DNA of 64,000 nt from Bactericera cockerelli (GCA_024516035.1 CM044958.1:8328771-8392770), one strand, 5' to 3'. Positions 13,460-27,400 are shown, numbered from the stretch's first letter. Translations and numbers: made by a program. The notes: generated by a model from the sequence alone, not told the origin.

Positions 13460-13520
13460 ATCAAAAAAGAGAGTGAGAGAGAGAGAGAGAGACATAGAGA
13501 GAGAGAGAGAGATAGAGAGA
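13460..13520. repeat. (GA)n microsatellite
   Basis: GAGAGAGA runs broken by single substitutions. A second simple tract of C/T character lies at 14030-14110. Confidence 0.9.
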
Positions 13521-14575
13521 TCCAGATAGCAAAGTGCATTCAAACATCAATTTTGATGGTTTTGTTAATTTCCTTATCTTTTTTATAATGTTTTATCTCT
13601 TTCTCTCTTATTACAATAAAGATTGCTTTGTCTCTTTCTCTCTCACTACATAATCATTTCCCTACACGTTTATTTATTTTTTTAAATATTTAAAATGAGA
13701 ATTTAGCTTAAGTGCATTTTCGTATTTTGGTATCTTTCTAATTGTATTGTTCATTGAAAAGGATAATATATCCACATCAACGAAAGTGCATCAGTTCTTG
13801 GGTCAATCACCTAAGGCAAGTTTTCAATAACACCTTTTTTTCTCATGTATACATATGACATAGTTTTCTCAGTCAATATACAACATCGATTTTTCCCTCC
13901 AAATTCATGAAATCGCTTAGCGGACAGAGATTGGGAGATTGCTCCAAGCGGAGTCTCTTTAAGATATTATGTTTATAATATATCAGCGTCATTATCTATT
14001 CTGACGTCACCTTCTATATCTACTCTTCCTTCTCCTTCTCTCTCTCTCTCCCTCCCTCCCTCTCGTCCTCCCTTCTCTTTCCCCTTCCCTCCTTCCCTCT
14101 ACCTATCTCCCTCCAATTTCGATTATTGTTGCCATGGAATTTGCGAAAATGGTTGTCTCGTTCTGAAATTCCTGTTGAAATTAAAGTTAGCGAAAAAGTT
14201 CTCCGATGCGGAGGTGGTGAAACATTTCGATATGCATGTAGGCTAAAGAGAAGGATGTCGCTAGACGAGGGGGGTTAGGCACCGAAATAACTCACCAAGT
14301 AGGTTGTGATGTTTTGATATTTTCCGAAACATACTGTCGCAAGATTCAAGATTTGACAAACAAGAATGTTTGCATTTATCTACTCTTGAATCTCCGCTAT
14401 GCATTTGATATGCATGTAGGCTTCCCCCAACTATTTTTTTTGTTGGTATTGGTAGGCAAGGCCATTCCTCAATCTATACTCCACAGTTTGGTGTACTTTA
14501 TCGTTCTAGACACACTGCACGTTGATAACAAGAACTTCCGCCACCATATCCAGACCACTTCTTTTTCTGTTTCCA
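13521..14575. other. Pellino upstream/intron DNA, no gene seen
   Basis: AT-rich sequence with a CT-rich tract near 14035-14110. No conserved coding segment and no SINE head recognised. Confidence 0.5.
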
Positions 14576-14930
14576 CTAATTTATTTTTCTTTCCTCTCAT
14601 GTTCACTATCTCATTTCCACTAACTTATCGTCCCATCTCTCACGTCCACTAACTCACCGTCCAAACTCTCTCCTCCCATCTTCCACAGATCGGCCGCTCC
14701 TCCGAGAAGCCCATAGACTTCATCGTCCTGGACACGCTGCAGGCGGGCGTGGACCACAAGAACATGGCCTCCACCATATTGAAGTCACCTATCTTTCCCC
14801 TGTTTCCACTAATTTACTGTCCCATCTCTCAAGTCCACTAACTTATCGCCCCATCTCTCATGTCCACTAACTTACTGTCCCATCTCTCACGTCCACTAAC
14901 TTACCGTCCAAACGTTCTCCTCCCACATCT
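14575..14930 (+). repeat. Tandem intronic units with exon duplicate (Pellino)
   Basis: Short degenerate units built on TCCACTAACTTACCGTCC and CCCATCTCTCACG repeat before each partial exon copy. The repeated block consists of intron tail, acceptor and the first part of the exon. Confidence 0.75.
14689..14777 (+). pseudogene. Partial duplicate 1 of Pellino FHA exon
   Basis: Starts after acceptor TTCCACAG (14681-14688) and matches the first ~89 bp of the exon at 15229 in frame up to the ASTI segment. It then changes abruptly to intron-like DNA with no donor. It is 3' truncated and cannot replace the full exon; use of its acceptor would give an aberrant transcript. Confidence 0.85.
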
Positions 14931-14937
14931 TCCACAG

Positions 14938-15041
14938 ATCGGCCCCTCCTCCGAGAAGCCCATAGACTTCATCGTCCTGGACACGCTGCAGGCGGGCGTG
15001 GACCACAAGAACATGGTGTTGACCATCTCCAGGTTCGCCTG
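14938..15041 (+). pseudogene. Partial duplicate 2 of Pellino FHA exon
   Basis: Starts after TCCACAG (14931-14937). It matches the first ~104 bp of the true exon, with changes including IGRS to IGPS, which alters the arginine expected to contact phosphothreonine. It then runs into a stop at about 15048. Non-functional as an exon. Confidence 0.85.
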
Positions 15042-15228
15042 GGGGGAGTAGAAAGCTGAAAGTTGCATATTGAGCTCCTCTATCAAAAGATAGAGGAGCT
15101 CAATACGCATCTTTTGACTACCCACAATCGAACCTAGGACCTTTCATTGCGACGCTAGACTTAAATCTTGCTTATTCTGGTAGACCATACTTTTTCACAC
15201 TACTATTCTCCTCCCACATCTTCCACAG

Positions 15229-15414
15229 ATCGGCCGCTCCTCCGAGAAGCCCATAGACTTCATCGTCCTGGACACGCTGCAGGCGGGCGTGGACCACAAG
15301 AACATGGCGTCCACCATCTCCAGGTTCGCCTGTCGCATCCTCTGCAACCGTAAGACCCTGGAGTGCCGGGTGTTCGCGGCTGGGTTCGACTCCTCGAGCA
15401 ACATTTTTCTTGGG
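15229..15414 (+). CDS. PELI: Pellino exon (FHA, first visible exon)
   Basis: 186 bp, 62 codons, phase 0 at both ends. Acceptor TTCCACAG at 15221-15228, donor GTAAGT at 15415. Encodes IGRSSEKPID to SSSNIFLG, the middle of the FHA domain, with the conserved SRFACRI strand and AAGFDSS. Two truncated copies precede it at 14689 and 14938. Confidence 0.95.
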
Positions 15415-18400
15415 GTAAGTTTTGTTTGTTTTATGTATTTTAACAAACAAAACTTCCAAAAAATTTTTTTTGGAGTTTTGGAAGTTTTGTTTGTTTTATG
15501 TATGAGAGTTTTACGTCGTTTTTTCAACTGCATGGTCATACACGACGGGGGCTTTACCCTCCAGTCGCAGGAAACTTATTAACCTGCTACCCACATTGAC
15601 CTCACACAGCCTGCTTTAAAGTGCCGGAATGCCAACATCACGAAGTCTTCACCTCGCTGGACGTTGCTTAACTTCGGTGATCCTACGAGAACCGGTGCAT
15701 TCAACGCGCCATCGAAGCTGGTGGGGTAAGTTTTACTGTAACGTTATTTTTGTTGGTTTTTACTTTCTCTATCATATTGATCAATGATCATAGTAGGTAG
15801 ATCATTATGGCGCGGACTCGTAACCTAGGTCGCAGTGGTTCGAGTTCCAGGTATAGACATATCCTACATTCTCAAATGTATGCCCGTACGGTTCAAACGT
15901 TGGCAATCGTCCGTGTGGCTACGCTTTTTTTGTCTTTTTAGGGCAGTCATGCTTTCGCATTGCTCATCTTTACATCCATGACATTCCGGAATGGAAAAAC
16001 TCGGTCAGAATTTTCCGCTCCGGCCGGTATTCGAACACGCAACCTCCGGGTCAGCAACCAATGTTCTTACCCACTGAGCCACGGAGGTCGGCTGAGTGGC
16101 TGAGCTTCAACACTGGTGTTAACAACCTCTGGCTATAAGCATTAATAAAAACGAGAACCATAGGAAGAAGCTCAACATCTTCATGTTTGTGGTCACAAGT
16201 TCTCGCCTCACTCTGTTGTCTCGTGTGGTTCCTATGTGAATAGTTAACCACTGTAACCACTAGGACATTACCCGAGCCTAGAATAAGCTAGGTCTGTGGT
16301 TCTAGAATATAACGATGGGATTTTTTTGACTGTACGTCCATGATACCAGCTTATACAGTGCACTGGTAGTAAAGTTGTTAACGCGGTAGTCTAGTAATAC
16401 AGGTAACGTAGGGATCCGTTGGTTCGAATCCTACCCAGTGCATAAATTTTTCCTCATTAATTTGAGTATGTGACCACATAATAATAAGATTCTGAGACCT
16501 AGGTTTGAGCATTAAACTCGCCTGGTGGTTACCTTCCACGGAAGAGTTTTATTATTATTATTATTATTCTCTTATACCTAGCCAGATAATCCATTTTTGA
16601 CTGTACTACTATTGACATGTTAAACTTAGAGGTTTCAACAGTGGTTACAGTGACAGTGTTCTTCTTTCTTCTAAGTAATACTTGTTCCATCTGAGATCCT
16701 CTCAAAGATATATGAACTTAAATAATAATAACAACACTCTTTAGTGGAAGGTAACCACCAGGCGAAGTTAATGCTCAAAGTATATTCTACCACCCTCAGA
16801 GTCTTATTATTATGTGGTCACAAATTCGAATTAATGAGAAAAAATTCATGCACTGGGTGACATTCGAACCAACGGATCCCTGAACTACCTAGATTACCAG
16901 ACTAGCGCGTTAACCACTTTACTACCAGTAGACACAGAGTTCTTCTGATGGATCTAAGTAATCCCTGTTCCATATGAGTTCCTCTCGAAGATCTATAAAC
17001 TTAAACGGATTATCTCATCTCCTTACTTATAGATAGTTTTTCTTTTAATTTTCCATTTATTTATTATAATAATACAATTATAATATGATCATAATAATAT
17101 CGCCTTATTTATACTGCCCGATGGAGACTATTAAAGTCCCATTATTACAGCAGTAAGCCGAAGACATATTATAATGTGTAAAAATCCCCAATGGGAGGGT
17201 AACTTGTCATGTTCCGGCTGGGTTTCGAACCCACGACCTCTGGAATCTCTGGATTCACAGAGTGCCGCCTTTACCACTGAGCTATATACAGATTTTAAAA
17301 TGATTTAATGGTACACCCTTTCTCTCAGTTTAAAAAAAAAAACTGTGTTGAGAAAATATCAGTTCAAATACGTCCTATACTTCGTTCTCTGCTTGTGGCC
17401 CGGGTCAGTTCCAATGTCGACTACCGCGACCTCTAGTGGCAGGCCGTGGAACTAGTTGCCGTCAGTGTCATTATCGTCCGGACGCGAGCGACAGGTTCCG
17501 ACAAGTCCACGACCTGGTAACCCCTGCCTGAGTCGGGAAGGTCATTCAGGATGAGGTCGAGGAGGGGGGGGGGGGGGGGGTCTTCAGCAGGAGTGATTAG
17601 GACCAGGGAGTTGTGATGTGTGATTGTTACAGGATATTGTGAGTTTCTCGCGTGACTCAGAAGAAGACGAGTTGGTACTTGCTTCTCGAGTCCTGATGAT
17701 ATCATGAGGAAGGTGATGGATAGTATGATGAGTAATGAGTATGAATATTGACTAGGATTTTGTTCATCATCACCATTCGGTGGGGTCCAGTCACGGCCGG
17801 TGCTAAGGAGCTGCGGAACTGCAGCACCCCCACACGAAAAAGAGAAGATTTTCTCAGGTCCTATTCGCTTGTACAATGTACACAGTTAAAATACTTTCCG
17901 TTTACTAACCCGCGGGACCGGCGATAATTATTTCGGTCCAATCCGTACAGATGCATGTACCACCAGGTGCGTTAACCTGACAGCCCACCAGAACGGATTT
18001 TGTCCAAATAAGGAGCACAAAACGTTGAGCCTTATTTGGACAAAATCCGTTCTGGTGGGCTGTCAGGTTAACGCACCTTGTACCACCGGTGGTACACCCG
18101 CGGTCATTGAAGTGCTGGGTTGTGCATGTGTTGTGAATATTATTTTAGAAGAACGGTGCTGCCGCTGTCAGATGAACGAAACAAGTAGATGTAAAAAGGA
18201 ATACAAATTCCGATATTTCTTATATCTTTTGTGACTACAAATCTTTTTACTTACTTACTTACTATATACGTAGTACAGGTATGTTGAGCCTCGGATTTAC
18301 GAGGCCCGACTTATATCAAATTCTGCCTTATCGGAATTCATACTCCTTTTTACATCTACTCAAACAGTTAGGACCTTTTCGGACCGACCTCATTAGCTTG

Positions 18401-21400
18401 ATCGGTAATGCTTGTATCTTGGAATGTCAGTGGTTCAGGTCCCGGTTTCAGCGTACATTAATTTAGTAAAAAGAGTTTGAGTAGTTGTGATATCACGAAA
18501 GTGATTAACACAAATATGATAGCTTTGTCACGAGACTGTCTGCTATCGCTCTACTATGATGGTTTCGTAACGTCACTGGCAGTACCTCGACTATTCCAAA
18601 TATTCAGATCATGCTAACAGCTGATAACAATATTAGAAGGAATTTTCCTCCTAGGTATATAATATTTTATCAATCATCCTCACTGAACCGTACTAGGAAT
18701 CTATCCCGGCTTCAGATTACCCACAACATACATGAGAGTAAGACCAGGAATTCTATATCTATGACATGCTATCAGCAAAACTGATAGTCCATCCCGGAAC
18801 ATCACTATTCGTCCAGCCCTAATCCCTGACTGTAACCAGTAACCAAAACCTGTTACCTACTATATCTAGGACTTCAATATCCATGTCATGCTATAAGGCC
18901 ATCCCTGGACCTCTTTATTCGTCCAGCCCTAATCCCTAACTGTAACCAGTAACCAAAACCTGTTACCGACTACATCTAGGACCTCAATATCCATGTCATG
19001 CTATAAGTCCATCCCTGGACCTTATACCACTTCTCACTACATGTCCAACCCTGATTCCAATCAATAGAAGACACTGTTCCGTACAACAACGGATAAATAC
19101 CCAGGACTCCCATACCTGTCATGCTATCCACACAAAATAAAGTCCATCCCTGGACGGCCTGAACCTTACAACTTGTCCAACCCTGGTCCCGGGATTCAAC
19201 TACATACTTCCCGGACTCCCATATCCATGTCCCAAATTAAAACGGAGACCATCACTATTCCGTTATTATCACCATGGTAACAGCCAATCGCATAAATGAA
19301 AGCAGATACTTTAGTAACAGTGTCCACCACAGCAGCGTGAATTTTTTTTTTTTTGGCATTTGTTGGCAAGGCCATTCCATACAGCCAGCAGCGTTAATTA
19401 ATTCGGCCCTATGTTTTGCTATCAACACCACCTAAAGTCCATCCCTGAACCTTGCAACGAGTCCAGCCCTGCCTCAGCCCAGTGAAAGACCTCTTTATGT
19501 AGGAGTCTGCCAGTGTATGTACGTCACCACGGTAGTCACAGAACACCCATGCGTGGAAAATTCTAATTTCACATTCGCGTTGGTGCCTGTACTACATACA
19601 TACATATATTTAATAAATACATAGAAAAATTAGATAGTGAGAACGTCGTAGAAAGTTTCAGAGATAGTGGCATAGTTATCTCCGATGGTTCTCCAGTGAC
19701 CTGGACACACTGGACAGCTGGATCATGGGTTCTCCAGTGACCTGGGCAGCTGGATCATGGGTTCTTCAGTGACCTGGATAGCTGGATCATGGGTTCTCCA
19801 GTGACCTGGGCAGCTGGATCATGGGTTCTCCAGTGACCTGGGCAGCTGGATCATGGGTTCTACAGTGACCTGGGCAGCTGGATCATGGGTTCTCCAGTGA
19901 CCTGGGTAGCTGGATCATGGGTTCTACAGTGACCTGGGCAGCTGGATCATGGGTTCTACAGTGACCTGGGCAGCTGGATCATGGGTTCTCCAGTGACCTG
20001 GGCAGCTGGATCATGGGTTCTCCAGTGACCTGGGCAGCTGGATCATGGGTTCTCCAGTGACCTGGGCAGCTGGATCATGGGTTCTCCAGTGACCTGGGTA
20101 GCTGGATCACCGTTCAGCGAGCTGAAGACTTTGTAATGCTGGCATTACAAAGTCTTTGTGCCGGCAAAACCCAAAGCCGGGTGAAGTTAGTGTGGGTAGC
20201 AGGTTTGTGAATTTCCTGCGAATGGAGTGTAACACCCCCGTCGTGATATGACCATGCAGTTGAAAGCGACGTCCAAAACCCAAATTAAGTTTTTTTTTAA
20301 ATATATCATATTTGTGTTAATCACTTTCGTGATATCACAACTACTCAAACTCGCCTAACTAAATCTACGCTGCAACCGGGAGTTGAACCACCGACCTCCA
20401 GGTTACAAGTCCGTCGCCTCATCGATCAAGCTACTGAGGTCGGTTTAAAAAAAAAAACAAATTAAAATAATAATAATATCATCTTTGTTCTGTACTACGC
20501 AGTTGATAGTATCCTACACTCTCAGCAGAAACCGTACTCTGCAAATTTGCAGATTGTGCAAAACTATGTCGAGCGTTGCCTCTTTGTGCAAGTCTGCATG
20601 CTTCTCTCTAGTCACGATCGCGACGGGAAAATAATGTACGATCTACGATTTGTCTTAAAGAGTTGTCTTAAAAGACTGGAAATGTCGAAACAACGCCATA
20701 GCGATTGTGTCAAGAAGATATTGGTTATGTTCGATTATGGTATTAGAACTATTTATGTACAGGTTGATCATGAAGTCAAGTCTCTTTAGTGGAATGTAAC
20801 CACCAGGCGAGGTTAATGCTTATAGCATTATCCACAAATTTCAAATTAATGAGGAAAAATTCATGCACTGGGTGGAATTCGAACCAATGGACCCCTACGC
20901 TACCTGGATTACCAAACTAGCGCGTTAACCACTTGCACAAGCAGTGCAGTTAGCAAGACTTTATGATCGTCCTGTATATTTATACATAAATAATATTTAT
21001 GTTCGATTATAGTATAACTGGTCAACCGCCGTGGTCTGCTATTAAGTTGCTCAACAAAAGTTTTAGTGATCTATAGGGAGATTTATTAGGTACCTATACA
21101 TATTACTTACGGTGTTATGACTCTTAAGTGAGTGAGTGGTTTAAATTCCTAGTCTATGTAGCAAATGATTCCAGATTTCTAGTCTATGTAGCAAATAATT
21201 TCTATAAGTCTAGATGTCAATTATTATTATTATTCAACACTTGATTAGATATAAATGGACATAATATGTACAATACAAATAATGATTTGAACAATGAAAA
21301 AAAATGGGAACAATATATGTATACAAAAAAATGAAGAAGAACAGAAAAATATACAGAAACTTATGTCCTAACTAAAGGGCGGTGTTATTGCCTATGGCAA

Positions 21401-24400
21401 TCTTTTCCGCTCAACCCTTTAAAGCTCTCATGCTCTAGCATTAATCTGGTCTTCATAGGATTTTTCTTTTTTAAAGATGAGTGTTTCACAGCCTTTTTTA
21501 TTTCATAGCCATATTAAAACAGAAGCTACTGTAGACATCTGTGGTCTGCGTTGTAGCTCGTCCATCTTGTAGTGTGCCTCCCTTCTGATGGGCGAGAAGT
21601 GACACTTCCTGTTTAGGTGCTGGGTCAACACGAGCGCACGCGAAGGTGTCCCTTACAAACAACTGTAACCAAAATTTGCATACATTTTTTTGTCAGCTTT
21701 GGGACCCTAACCTGGGACCTTCCGCAAGGCAAGCGAGTAGTTTACCTACCACTGAGCTAATCACACACTCATTATTACATAAGTTTTTTTAATATTAATA
21801 AGAACACGTAGAAATATATTTCATATAGACTGACATCACTATGAAAAACAAACAATGGTATATTAACAGTAGATAACTGTTAATATACCATTGTTCCCAT
21901 GTTCATGAGGTTTGAATTTGAATTATTTTACATTACAACTTTGTTGTCGCCTGTGGGATTCGAACCCGCGACCTTCTGTATGCTCAATTGCTCATCCTAC
22001 CGAGATCTGTGATTATTATTAATTGTAATACTATTTTCTAGCCGAATCTTGGAAATTATAGATATATAATTTTTTCTTTTACAAATAAAATAGTTCCTCC
22101 AACTTCGCACCACTTGGAATGGTACCCAAGACACACGCATTGTAATACTTGGAAATAATTCTGATGTTGAAATCTGATGATAATGGGTTCATAGAAACTA
22201 CTCATGGGCCTTGCGGTCACTAATGTTCCGATCAAGGATTTCTGTCTACGATTCGCCTGTTCGATGTGTAATGTGAACAACATTGAACATAAATAATTGC
22301 GCCGACCTCAGGAGCTTGATCGATTAGGCTGCGGACTTGTAACCTGGAGGTCGGTGGTTTAAATCCCAATTTGGTAAAATTTAGACGCGTGTAGTTTGAG
22401 TCGTTTGACATCGACGAAAGTGATTAACACACATGTATTTTAATGATAACGAAATAGGGCTTAGTTAACTAAAAAAAAGTTAACCATAGTTTATTTACAT
22501 AAGTCAATTTCTTCTTTCTTATGGACAAACTCAATACTTTGGAGTGAAAATAATAACTTTTGTTGGAGCAAATACATTCCAGCCACGTCATGAATTAATA
22601 CACCAGTTCTCATTCAGTCATTTAAGTTAAGCAACGTGCTAAAGAGAGGCTAGGCACTTACTCGGGATGGGCTATACCATATGCATAAAATATTATAAAT
22701 AATGAGTAAATTCACAAGATTAAAATAGTGTTGTGCCCAGTAGGATGGCTGTGAGTTTTGCATTGTGACCTAATAATCCCAAAAGTTGCCTAGAAATAGA
22801 AAGTTTAAAAAAATAATCATGAACAAATATCTTCTCGAGCAGGTCATAATGTACTTTACACGAGATTCTGAATAAAAAAATGAGTTGGCTATGCCACACC
22901 ACTTGAAATCCAAGTTTGAAATTCCAAGTTCCACTAATGAGTAGCCTCCGATTCCAAGAAATAATTAAACTTAACTAATTGTGATGTGTAACGGGCAACA
23001 TCAAAGTATAAGAGGCAATAGGTAGAGTTATCCTACAGGAAACTAATGGGCAATAGGCTACCTCCAGCGCGGGGCTAGACATGCGGTGACTATTCCCGGC
23101 CCCACTCAGTCTAGGAGAGGATGATTTGAGTATCTGGATTGTGAGTTCGCAGCGAATGGACGGTAAAACCACCATGTGATGTGACCATGCAGTTAAAAGT
23201 GACGCCCCCCCCCCCGCCTTGGAAATCAGGGGATTCCCAGCTTGGAAATGAATCACTTCTAACGTAGGAAAATGCAGTCCATATAGAGATAGATCAGATC
23301 AAAGGTTTAAAGCACCGCGCGCTATTCTAATCTCTTAAACTGGCAAATCTGACTGTGGGAATTACCCGTTTTTTGATTAACCGCTTTTATTTATTTTCTG
23401 TTTAGTGATTCTATAACGCTATTAACTTTATGTTGTTAAAAATGATCGAAGGATCAATTATCTCATAAAAGTCTAGGTAGGAAAAGGCCTTAACAAAAGG
23501 TTCGAACCAGTAATCTTCCGATTTCGAAATGGGGTTTTCCATTTTAAAAATTATATACTCAAAAAATAAGAAAACTAAAAGAAAGGTAGATTATTAACAG
23601 GGTGAAGCAAAAATGCATGGCAATAACTATTCTCTAATAATAATAATAATAGAAATTTACCTTCCCTTTCTTCAGAACAGGCCCCCAAATAAAAAAGACG
23701 CACATAATATATAAATTATGATAATTCGTTTTTTTTTTAACCCTTGAAAGGCCTAATTATTTTTGACTCGTACTTTTCATCCAAAGTTCAGAACATAACG
23801 AGGCTGGAAAATTCATCTGATTTGACTAACATTGAGTTCCTATGAAGATAGAGAAGACACTATAATTCTTATACAAATTGTTTAATTTTGTCACAACATG
23901 TTTGCCTCACACACTCGTTTGGAGGGTTAAACTAATAATGTTTGGTTTTTGTGCATCAAATATCAATTAGGATAGATTTTTAATATGCGAAAGCAATGCG
24001 AATTCCCATTTTTTGTTATAAAATGAACCACCCCTTAATTCGTTCGATAACGTGTGGTTTCAGTATTTAACACGCATTTTTGTTACATCCTGTATAGGGC
24101 TACACCAAAGGTTTGAACCACAGAGTTAGTTTTTTTTTATTGACTAGCAAATCTGTGTGGACTTTGGGATTTCCCCCTGGCGGTGAATTCCGGAAACGGA
24201 GATGTATCATCACATTCCATCTGGCTGACTCCACGTGAGAGTGATTTTTTTCTTCTTCTTTTTTTTAACAATATTTCTATTTATATGTATAAGACACTTT
24301 ATATGTACTAATTGTACAATAAAAATAATCGGAAGGTATACCGTGACTCTGAAAGTAAAGGGACTCTTTAGTCTTATTCTTGCAGGACAAACAGAGTATT

Positions 24401-27400
24401 GCGTGTCCCGGTAGCTCAGTGGAAAAGGCGGCTCTCTGTGAATCTATAGATTCCAGAGGTCACGGGTTCTAAACCCAGCCGGGACATGGCAACTTGATAA
24501 GTTGGGCTTACTACAGGAATAATGGGACTAATCGGTCAGTATAAATAAGGTGATATTATTATTATTATTGTAGTGTACTGTATACTCGTCTTCATATCTT
24601 AAAACTGGGAAGAAATTCTTCACATTAAGTTACTCGGATCATACTCCCTCTATGTGTTGAGATTGGATGAGCATTATGTAAGATATTTTTTTTCTTCAAA
24701 TTATAATTATAATAATAACACTTTTTAGTGGAAGGTAACCAACAGGCGAGGTTAATGTTCAAAGCTTTTTCTACCACCTAGCCGTCAGAGTCTTATTATT
24801 ATGTTTAAGATTTAAGATGAGTGTTTCACAGCCGTTTTTATTTCGTAGCCATGAAACAGGAGCTACTGTAGACCCTAGTGGTCTGTGTTGTAGCCTGCCC
24901 ATCTCCTAGTATGCCTCCCCTCTGAAGGGCGAGAAGTGACACAATACTTCCCATTATATAGCTGTCTATTAGAATTTAATACAACGAAAATACCTCTTAA
25001 GGACTCAAAGAATTGCAGCATATAATAGCGATGTACTAATCAGCACAAGAAGTGATCCTAGCGTGTCGGACTCAATTGGAGGAGGTGATAAAACCTCTCC
25101 AGTTTTTATTAATGACTCAGCTTCCTAGAGTGTAGACTAGAAGATAGTTCACTATAGCAACGTTCAATATTAGTGCCTAGCCAGCAAAGACGCTGGCATA
25201 TTCATTGCACCAGTTCTCTGTCATTTTTTTTAAGTTTCCATGTATGTTTTTAAACAAATAAACATCAACAGACAATAAGAGTATACCCGCCTTCAAGAGT
25301 TAAAAAAATCTTGTGCTGAAGGTGCTGGGGAAGTTAGGCAACGTCCAGTAAGATTAAGAGTTGTTAGGGTGGTCATTTAAATTCAAACCCTCGTGATGCT
25401 GGCTATTCCCGGCACCACTCAGGCTGGGTTAATTTGAGTAGCTGGCGTCGGTCTGGTAATCCACAAGTGGCGAGTTCGAAACCCATCCGGGAGTGACGGG
25501 ACGTGACAAGTTATTCTCCCATTTAGGATTTTTACAATAATGAGACTCATTATCTTAATATATAAATGTCAAAGTCACTGACTGACCACTGACTGACTGA
25601 TCATCGCTCTACAGCCCAAACCGTAAGTCCTAGGGAGCTGAAATTTGGTAGGTAGCTTTGTCTTATAATCTAGATGTGCAATAAGACGGGATTTTTTGAA
25701 ATTCCCACTACAACACCTGCCATTGGCGAAAAAGGATTTTTTGCTTTCACGGCCATGCCTCGGCAAGCAAAGCGGCCCGCTAGTATCGTATAAATAAGCC
25801 GACCTTCGTGGCTCAGTGGTTAAGAGCATGGGTTGTTGACCTGGAGGTTGCGGGTTCGAATCTTAGCCGAAGCGGAAAATTCTAACCCAGTTTTTCGTTT
25901 CCGGAATGGCATGGATGTAAAGGTAAAGTGCCCTGAAGTAATGCGAAAGCGGTTCTAGATTTAACCACTTAAAAATGCAATGAAGAATTTGATAAAAAAA
26001 ATTCTCTTGTACCCTCCTATTAGGTACACTCTTTCATCACACAAGAGCAAGACAATTTATAATTCCAACTGTTTCGTCAGCCTAATTATTCGCCCAGAAA
26101 GAACTAGGGCTAGTCAACTTTCCTGTGGGATCTACTCTAGCTCTAACAATCTGGGGATCTACTCTAGCTCTAACAATCTGTAACATATTAATAGGATTGT
26201 ATAAATTTAAATATACTAACCCATGTAACTCTATAGTGAATGTGACTAAATTTGTGGATTGTGTCATCTAGCAGTCATATCATAGGAAATGGTTGAGAGA
26301 GTTGTATCGTTATGTCATAAGTCCCGCATTATGTTAAGTACAGCTATAGTTCGTGGTATCGTTTATTAGCTCATTGTACCATAGTGGTGTGCCACGTACA
26401 TAATATGTCTGGCTGGGGGACGTTAAACAAGGAGAAAACCAGTGTTTCGTTAGAGAACTATAAACAGAAAACAGACTAGCCAACCCTAACAAGTAAGGCT
26501 AACTTGCAGTCAAACAGAGAGAAAACCAGTGTCTTGCTAGAGGACTAAAAACAGAGAACAGACTAGCCAACTCTTACAAGCCAGGCTATCTTGCAGTTAA
26601 ATAGAGAGAAGACCAGTTTCTTGCTAGAAGACTATAAACAAAAAACGGACGAGACAACCCTAACAAGCTAGGCTATCTTGCAGTTAAACAGAGTAAAAAC
26701 CAGTGTCTTGCTAGAGGACTTTACCTAAACAGATAACTGACTAGCCAACACTTACAAGCGAGGATAGATTGTAGCTCCCCAAGAAAATAATAATAATAGC
26801 ACTGTAGTAGAAATCAACCACAAAGCGAAGTTAATGCTAAAAGCATTTTCTAACACCTAACCCTCAGAGTCTTATTATTATGTTGCCACATACTCAAATT
26901 AATGAGAAAAAAATTGATGCAATAGGTGGAATTCGAACCAACGGATTCCTACGCTACCTGGATAAGCAGACTAGCGCGTTACCACTTGACTACCAGTGCA
27001 CTGAATACATTAGTTACACCTAGCTATTAAGGACATTCAGTACATACCTGTTCTGCTAGCAACTGCTACTGCACTGGTCTGGTTAGAAGTTGAAACCAAT
27101 ATGTCTCAGTCTAATGTAACGGTACCTACACCGCATAGTTCCGGCAATGCCATACATTACGTTGCTATGGGAACGGTGACAGTGTTGTCATTAAGTTGTC
27201 ATGGGAACGACGACAAAAGCGTACAGTCAATCATTACGTTGCTATGGTAACGGTGACAGAAAACCGTGCCTTCATCGCAGTGGATCATATGGACTGCTGT
27301 TTGTGGGGAATGGAACCGGTAACTAACCATAATCAATCTAATTTGACTGGTGTACTAATTAAAATAATGTCTGAAGGCTACTTGGATAGCTTTATCAGAA

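Larger units (their letters stand above)
13148..23286. repeat. Right arm of ~10.2 kb inverted repeat (probable true sequence)
   Basis: Reads cleanly, keeps the Pellino exon in frame with intact splice sites, and continues without a break into the following Pellino exons. It is therefore the better candidate for the genuine locus. The loop between the arms is about 15 bp (13133-13147). Confidence 0.88.

Noticed and set aside
17433..17876. 147-codon frame on the - strand, also partly present at 8257-8550
   Set aside because: It crosses a poly-G tract, has no recognised domain, and the second copy is only the inverted arm.
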